Positions 59,074-64,000 of a stretch of DNA of 64,000 nucleotides are shown here, piece by piece. A program made the position numbers and the translations under genes. Each line of letters starts with the position of its first letter. Within the stretch, counting starts at the first letter, position 1. The stretch comes from Mucilaginibacter_A sp965201005 (GTDB lineage: Bacteria; Bacteroidota; Bacteroidia; Sphingobacteriales; Sphingobacteriaceae), in the NCBI RefSeq assembly GCF_965201005.1, contig NZ_OZ241747.1:2294001-2358000 (forward strand). Reading direction: 5' to 3'. The notes under the pieces were generated by a model. The model was not told where the DNA came from. It made no database searches and saw nothing but the letters and a program-made list of their open reading frames with translations.

Positions 59074-60696
59074 ATGACTAAGTATATTTTTGTTACGGGC
59101 GGCGTTACCTCTTCGCTGGGTAAAGGCATTATTTCAGCTTCTTTGGCCAAACTTTTACAAGCCCGCGGCTATCGGGTTACAATCCAAAAATTTGATCCAT
59201 ACATCAACATTGATCCGGGAACGATGAACCCATACGAACATGGCGAATGCTATGTAACCGAAGATGGTGCCGAAACAGATCTGGATTTGGGCCATTACGA
59301 GCGTTTTTTGAACACGCCAACTTCTCAGGCCAACAATATTACTACCGGAAGGATTTATCAAAACGTGATCAGCCGCGAACGTGAGGGCGATTATCTGGGG
59401 AAAACTGTGCAGGTTGTGCCGCATATCACCGACGAGATTAAACGGAATTTTAAGATTTTGGGCGAAAATGGCGAAAACGACATCGTAATAACTGAAATTG
59501 GCGGCACCGTTGGCGATATTGAATCGTTGCCTTTTGTGGAAGCGGTGCGGCAGTTTCGCTGGGAAACCGGTTCGGGCAATTCGCTGGTCATTCACTTGAC
59601 TTTGGTTCCGTATCTGGCCGCGGCAGGCGAACTGAAGACCAAACCCACACAGCACTCGGTAAAAATGCTGCTGGAATATGGCATCCAGCCGGATATTTTG
59701 GTTTGCCGCACCGAACATCATCTAAACCAGGAACTGCGGAAGAAAATTGCTCTTTTTTGCAACGTAAACATTAATGCGGTTATCGAATCCATCGATGCTT
59801 CTACCATTTATGATGTGCCGCTTTTAATGCTGAAAGAACAGCTGGATAAAACGGTTTTGACCAAATTGAAACTGCCGCACAACAAAGAACCGGACTTAGA
59901 CAGCTGGAAAGATTTTTTAGGCAGATTAAAAAACCCGACCGGCGAAATCAGGATTGGTTTGGTTGGAAAATACGTAGAACTGCCGGACGCTTATAAATCA
60001 ATTACCGAAGCTTTTATTCATGCCGGTGCCAAAAACGAGTGCAAAGTCCAGGTAAAATTTATTCATTCGGAAAATTTAACGGTTGAAAATGCGGCCGAAA
60101 AGATGCGCGGCCTTCATGGTGTTTTGGTGGCACCGGGGTTTGGGCAGCGTGGTATTGAAGGAAAAATCGAAGCCATCCGTTTCGTGCGTGAAAACGAAAT
60201 CCCGTTTTTTGGCATTTGCTTGGGTATGCAATGTGCCGTGATCGAATACGGCCGTAATGTGTTGAAAATCAGCGATGCCAACAGCAGCGAAATGGACGAA
60301 AGCACGCCAAACCCCGTGATTTCAATGATGGAAGAACAAAAATCCATCACTATAAAAGGCGGTACGATGAGGTTAGGCTCCTACCCTTGCGATCTGCGTA
60401 AAAACTCTAAATCGGCATTGGCTTATGGCAAAAACCATATTACTGAACGCCATCGCCACCGTTACGAATTCAACAATCAATACCTTAAACAATACGAAGA
60501 CGGCGGCATGGTCCCGGCCGGCATTAATCCGGAAAACGGACTGGTGGAAATTGTGGAACTGAAAAACCACCCGTTTTTTATCGGCTCACAATTTCACCCC
60601 GAATTAAAATCAACAGTTGCCAATCCGCACCCGCTTTTTGTTAACTTTGTCGCCGCTTCAATGGCTTATGCCAAAAAGAAGCAGATTGCTATTTAA
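59074..60696 (+). CDS. pyrG: CTP synthase
   Basis: 540 residues. N-terminal synthase: KYIFVTGGVTSSLGKGIISASLAKLL with the ATP loop, and GGTVGDIESLPFVEAVRQF. C-terminal glutamine amidotransferase with catalytic Cys382 (FGICLGMQCAV) and His/Glu in SQFHPE. Makes CTP from UTP. Followed 16 bp later by yidC, a conserved pairing in this group. No exact dispersed core occurs in this 1.6-kb gene. Confidence 0.97.
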   Translation: MTKYIFVTGGVTSSLGKGIISASLAKLLQARGYRVTIQKFDPYINIDPGTMNPYEHGECYVTEDGAETDLDLGHYERFLNTPTSQANNITTGRIYQNVISREREGDYLGKTVQVVPHITDEIKRNFKILGENGENDIVITEIGGTVGDIESLPFVEAVRQFRWETGSGNSLVIHLTLVPYLAAAGELKTKPTQHSVKMLLEYGIQPDILVCRTEHHLNQELRKKIALFCNVNINAVIESIDASTIYDVPLLMLKEQLDKTVLTKLKLPHNKEPDLDSWKDFLGRLKNPTGEIRIGLVGKYVELPDAYKSITEAFIHAGAKNECKVQVKFIHSENLTVENAAEKMRGLHGVLVAPGFGQRGIEGKIEAIRFVRENEIPFFGICLGMQCAVIEYGRNVLKISDANSSEMDESTPNPVISMMEEQKSITIKGGTMRLGSYPCDLRKNSKSALAYGKNHITERHRHRYEFNNQYLKQYEDGGMVPAGINPENGLVEIVELKNHPFFIGSQFHPELKSTVANPHPLFVNFVAASMAYAKKKQIAI

Positions 60697-60712
60697 TTGG
60701 TACTTTAAAATA

Positions 60713-62557
60713 ATGGATAGAAACACATTTACAGGATTATTCCTGATCCTGGTGATCCTGGTTGGCTCCACATTTTTGCTCAAGCCGTCACAAGAAGAAA
60801 TCAGAAAAGAACAACAAAGAAAAACCCAGGATTCGCTCCGCAGACTGGGTGGCGTCAATCGTAAAGCACCAACTGCCGCTGCTTCTTTTACGCCACAAAA
60901 ACCGGCAATTGATTCGGCTGCGTTAAAAGGTCCGCTGGGCAAAGCTGTTATTGCAGCACCAAAACTAATCTCCTTAGAAAACAAACAGCTGAAAGTTATT
61001 TTATCAACGCAAGGTGGACGTATTGTTTCTGTGGAACTTAAAAACGAAAGAACGTTTGATAAACAACCTTTAATCCTGCAAAACCCGGAACAAGCCAAGT
61101 TTGGGTTAACGCTGAACGTGGAAGGCAAACAGGTTCAAACCAATGATTTAAATTTTACCCCAAGTGCATCAACTTTAAACGTAAGCGGCTCCGATTCAAG
61201 CTCGCTGACCATGCATCTGGCTTACGGCAGCAATCAATCCATCGATTACGTTTATACGCTGAAAGGCGACGGTTACAAAGTTGGCTACAATTTGGTGCTA
61301 AACAATATGAACAATGTTGTCCAAACCAAAAACAATCAGGTCACCTTGGATTGGGAAGCCAGTTTGCGCAAGCAGGAGCGAGACATGAAAATGGAGCGCA
61401 CGTATTCCACCGTTTATTTGGAGGATGTAGAAGGCGGGATCAAAGATTTAAGTTTGACAAAAGACGAGGAAAAAACTTATGCCGAGAAAAAAATCCAATG
61501 GGTTTCTTTCAAGCAACGCTTTTTCTCCAACGTATTGATTGCGAAAGATGGTTTTACCAGCGCAGATGTTTCGGTTGGAACGGATATCAATTCTAACGAT
61601 GTTAAGCAAATGTCGGCCAAAATGCAATTGCCGTTTTCCGGTGCTGCTTCGGTCAATTATCCGATGGAATTTTACTTCGGGCCCAACAAATTTGATTTGT
61701 TAAAAGAACAAGGTTATCATTTAGACAGCCAGATCGATTTGGGCTGGGGGCCATTAAAATACATCAACCGTTTTGCGGTTTTGCCGGTATTTGATTTCCT
61801 TAAAAACTTTAACTGGAACTATGGGCTGATTATTTTGGTTTTAACAATCCTGCTAAAACTGGTTTTGTTCCCGCTTACGTACAAATCCTATCTTTCTATG
61901 GCTAAAATGCGGGTTTTAAAGCCGGAGATGGACGAAATTAAAGGTAAAGTAGGCGATGACAACCCAACTTTATTACAACAGGAATACCTGAAATTGTATA
62001 AAAAAGCCGGTGTAAATCCTTTGGGCGGTTGTTTGCCATTGGTGATCCAGATGCCGATTATCCTGGCGTTTTTTCGCTTTTTCCCGAATTTATTTGAACT
62101 GCGCGGACAAGCGTTTTTATGGATGCACGATCTTTCCACTTATGATTCGGTATTGAGTTTTCCGCTGATTCCGTTTTTAAACTGGGACCACATCAGTTTA
62201 ATGTGTCTGCTGATGACGATTTCAACCTTAATCCAAACTTACTTTAACAATCAGACTTCGGGTGCAACCGGGCAGATGAAATATATCGGTTACATCACGC
62301 CGCTTATTTTCTTTGGTGTGCTGAACAGTTATCCTGCCGGTTTGAATTACTATTATTTTTGTGCGAATATTTTGACTTTCTCGCAGCAATACTTTATCCG
62401 GTTTATGGTGGACGACAAAAAAATCCATGCCCAAATCCAGGAAAACAAAAAGAAACCGGAAGACCCAAACAAAAAGAAATCAGGTTTTGCCGCAAAAATG
62501 GAAGAAATGATGCGTCAGCAACGGCAAACACCAGCCATCCAAGCCAAGAAAAAGTAA
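60713..62557 (+). CDS. yidC: membrane protein insertase YidC
   Basis: 614 residues from the ATG at 60713; a longer frame overlapping pyrG is rejected. N-terminal membrane segment (MDRNTFTGLFLILVILVGSTFLL), a large periplasmic beta domain (~60-350), then five membrane segments in the conserved domain (YGLIILVLTILLKLVLFPLTYKSYLSMAKMRVLKPEMDEIK), and a basic tail. It inserts membrane proteins and folds them. Confidence 0.95.
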   Translation: MDRNTFTGLFLILVILVGSTFLLKPSQEEIRKEQQRKTQDSLRRLGGVNRKAPTAAASFTPQKPAIDSAALKGPLGKAVIAAPKLISLENKQLKVILSTQGGRIVSVELKNERTFDKQPLILQNPEQAKFGLTLNVEGKQVQTNDLNFTPSASTLNVSGSDSSSLTMHLAYGSNQSIDYVYTLKGDGYKVGYNLVLNNMNNVVQTKNNQVTLDWEASLRKQERDMKMERTYSTVYLEDVEGGIKDLSLTKDEEKTYAEKKIQWVSFKQRFFSNVLIAKDGFTSADVSVGTDINSNDVKQMSAKMQLPFSGAASVNYPMEFYFGPNKFDLLKEQGYHLDSQIDLGWGPLKYINRFAVLPVFDFLKNFNWNYGLIILVLTILLKLVLFPLTYKSYLSMAKMRVLKPEMDEIKGKVGDDNPTLLQQEYLKLYKKAGVNPLGGCLPLVIQMPIILAFFRFFPNLFELRGQAFLWMHDLSTYDSVLSFPLIPFLNWDHISLMCLLMTISTLIQTYFNNQTSGATGQMKYIGYITPLIFFGVLNSYPAGLNYYYFCANILTFSQQYFIRFMVDDKKIHAQIQENKKKPEDPNKKKSGFAAKMEEMMRQQRQTPAIQAKKK

Positions 62558-62571
62558 ACCATTTTTTAGGT

Positions 62572-62607
62572 GATAAAAGAAGCATCGGGACTTGGTTCCG
62601 ATGCTTC
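62572..62607 (+). terminator. terminator whose left arm is a dispersed core
   Basis: GAAGCATCGG (62579-62588, the end of core 62572) pairs perfectly with CCGATGCTTC (62598-62607) around nine bases. It lies 14 bp after the yidC stop. The A/T part of the element is present before it. Confidence 0.8.
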
Positions 62608-62662
62608 GCTGTTTGAAACCGCTCCTTGTGAATTAGGTTGAAAAAAGTTGACAAATAATTTT

Positions 62663-62670
62663 TATCTTCG
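62663..62670 (+). promoter_or_regulatory. candidate -7 box of the Phd/PIN pair
   Basis: TATCTTCG with TTGACA upstream at 62648. One mismatch from TAnnTTTG. Twenty-one bases before the antitoxin ATG. Confidence 0.35.
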
Positions 62671-62691
62671 ATCAGAACTAAAAGTGTGGTT

Positions 62692-62928
62692 ATGAAAAAA
62701 ATGTCTGTTGGGGAATTTAAAACCAACTTTTCTCAAGTGATTGAAGAAGTAAAAGCAGGAGAAAAAATAGTTGTAACTTTTGGAAGAAAAAAAAAAGTTA
62801 TCGGATATTTTCTACCTGAAAATTCAGCAGAAAAGCCTAAAAGAAAACTCAGTATTTTGGCAGGTAAATCGGAAGTAATATTTGAAAAAGATTTTGAAAT
62901 GACTGAAGAAGAGTTTTTGAACTTATGA
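62692..62928 (+). CDS. Phd/YefM-type antitoxin
   Basis: 78 residues from the ATG at 62692 (a GTG two codons earlier is possible). VGEFKTNFSQVIEEVKAGEKIVVTFGRKKKVIGYFLP is the Phd/YefM fold: DNA-binding dimer with a C-terminal toxin-neutralising tail (LSILAGKSEVIFEKDFEMTEEEFLNL). Overlaps the toxin by four bases (ATGA). Confidence 0.9.
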   Translation: MKKMSVGEFKTNFSQVIEEVKAGEKIVVTFGRKKKVIGYFLPENSAEKPKRKLSILAGKSEVIFEKDFEMTEEEFLNL

Positions 62929-63323
62929 ATTATTTATTAGATACTCATGTATTACTTTGGGCGATAAATGACGATACGAAGTTGTCTGAAAACGTGAAAG
63001 AAAGAATTAAGGATATTGAAAATAGTATTTTTGTAAGTGCAATAAGCTTCTGGGAGATTTCATTAAAGTTCTCATTAGGGAAATTAAAACTTAAAGGTTT
63101 TATGCCTGATGATCTTACTGAATTATCTACCAAAATTGGATTCAAATTGATTCCACTTTTGCATGATGTATGTGGTTCTTACCATCATTTAATTAGTACA
63201 ATACATCGAGATCCATTTGATAGAATGTTGATATGGCAAGCGATAAAACAAAATTATATACTGATAACAAAAGATAATAAGGCAAATCTTTATATTGGTT
63301 CGGGGCTAAAAACACTTTGGTAA
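62925..63323 (+). CDS. PIN-domain toxin, VapC-like
   Basis: 132 residues. Acidic active-site residues: Asp6 (LLDTHVLLW), Glu44 (SFWEIS), Asp96/Asp99 (RDPFDR) and Asp117 (TKDNK). A metal-dependent RNase; VapC members cut tRNA or rRNA. AT-rich codons suggest it was acquired with its antitoxin. Confidence 0.92.
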   Translation: MNYLLDTHVLLWAINDDTKLSENVKERIKDIENSIFVSAISFWEISLKFSLGKLKLKGFMPDDLTELSTKIGFKLIPLLHDVCGSYHHLISTIHRDPFDRMLIWQAIKQNYILITKDNKANLYIGSGLKTLW

Positions 63324-63405
63324 TCATCATCTGTAACATTTTTATTCATCACCAAAATTTATCCAGTAAAAACAGCATATTTAAACTGTAACAAAAGTTT
63401 AGATC

Positions 63406-64000
63406 ATGTGCAAAATTTTACTTTTCCCCTTTTTATGGTTTTTGTTTGAGTCGGCATCGGCACAAACAACCACTAAAAAACCATTAGACCAATCGGTTTA
63501 TGATGGCTGGCAAAACATCACAAATGAACATATCAGTGATGATGGCAGATGGGTTTTGTATGTGATCAAGCCGCAGCAAGGCGATGCAACTTTGGTAATT
63601 TCTACCGCTAAAAACAGCAACAAATTTCTGGTTTCGCGGGCAGATACGGCACGTTTTACGGCCGATTCTAAATATGCTGCTTTTTTAATCCGTCCTTTTT
63701 ATAAAGACCTGCGCATGGCCAGGATCAAGAAAAAGAAGCAAAATGAATTTCCTAAAGACACTTTGGGGTTGATGACTTTGGGTTCAGCCAAAATCACCAA
63801 AATCCCGGCGGTCAGATCATTTAAAATTGCAGAAAAGGCTTCTGTAATTGCCTATCTTGCCCCCAGCGATACGTTAAAAAAACCAATTGCTTCAGACACT
63901 GCAAAAAAAGCGGTTGCCCAAACTATTGCGCCGCCAACACGTGAAGGTGCAGATCTCACCCTGAAACAACTCAGCAATAACAAGCAGCGTACTTTTAAAT
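63406..64000 (+). CDS. S9 family peptidase, N-terminal part (runs off the window)
   Basis: Open from the ATG at 63406 to the window end, 198 codons. Signal peptide (1-20, ending ASAQ). Then PLDQSVYDGWQNITNEHISDDGRWVLYVIKPQQGDATLVISTA, typical of the N-terminal propeller of Bacteroidota prolyl oligopeptidase-like enzymes. The catalytic domain is not in view. A sister core lies 28 bp before the start. Confidence 0.75.
   Translation, partial: MCKILLFPFLWFLFESASAQTTTKKPLDQSVYDGWQNITNEHISDDGRWVLYVIKPQQGDATLVISTAKNSNKFLVSRADTARFTADSKYAAFLIRPFYKDLRMARIKKKKQNEFPKDTLGLMTLGSAKITKIPAVRSFKIAEKASVIAYLAPSDTLKKPIASDTAKKAVAQTIAPPTREGADLTLKQLSNNKQRTFK

Overview
The window looks like chromosomal DNA of a Bacteroidota bacterium, most likely family Sphingobacteriaceae (Mucilaginibacter/Pedobacter-like). 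Evidence: a GldC homologue, a DUF2911 protein, a Wzi-like outer-membrane protein, enolase near an FtsB/DivIC-like gene, pyrG next to yidC, and Bacteroidota-type promoters (-33 TTTG, -7 TAnnTTTG), best seen at the rRNA operon. Genus is inference.

Layout. 1-3060: repeat-rich and gene-poor, with a gene fragment, a perfect 30-bp inverted repeat, a 21-bp tandem repeat, one FN3-like gene, and a tandem array of ~390-bp palindromic units. 3059-11126: dihydroorotase, lipoprotein, Wzi-like porin, DEAD-box helicase, gldC, YciI-like protein, O6-alkylguanine methyltransferase, ccmB. 11148-20068: YncE/phosphoesterase fusion, ArgE-like peptidase with argH, HigBA toxin-antitoxin, cold-shock protein, DUF2911, PQQ-type sugar dehydrogenase with cytochrome c. 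20191-30224: ABC exporter, enolase, second DEAD-box helicase, FtsB-like protein, VWA-type membrane protein, DUF3253, fabG, and an exonuclease/GIY-YIG fusion. 30507-35920 (minus): rRNA operon 16S-tRNA-Ile-tRNA-Ala-23S-5S. 36473-41646: CoA-binding protein, FAD dehydrogenase, LemA/TPM cluster, NUDIX. 41718-43540: dnaA and a candidate oriC. 43539-51000: membrane protein, IscA-like protein, a five-gene nucleotide-sugar/capsule operon (ugd, UXS, galE, rfbB, cpsB-like), waaA. 51260-64000: S41 protease, a frameshifted HAD hydrolase in an overlapping operon with an ABC ATPase, HxlR/SDR pair, sucC, TsaC/YciO, pyrG, yidC, Phd/PIN toxin-antitoxin, start of an S9 peptidase.

The most unusual signal is not a gene. 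A short element with core GRTAAAAGAAGCAT (sister form GRTAAAAACAGCAT), preceded by an A/T tract (AAATTTA-like) about 5-6 bp upstream, recurs at least 65 times by eye in both orientations, about once per kilobase. It is densest between genes, where it touches stop or start codons or forms terminator-like hairpins, but 19 copies lie inside intact genes and keep both core and A/T flank, producing recurring peptides such as IKEA, IKTA and DASFI. Density, symmetry, A/T flank and terminator use resemble the DNA uptake sequences of Pasteurellaceae and Neisseria. The uptake role is a hypothesis; a mobile-element end or a protein-binding site remain alternatives.
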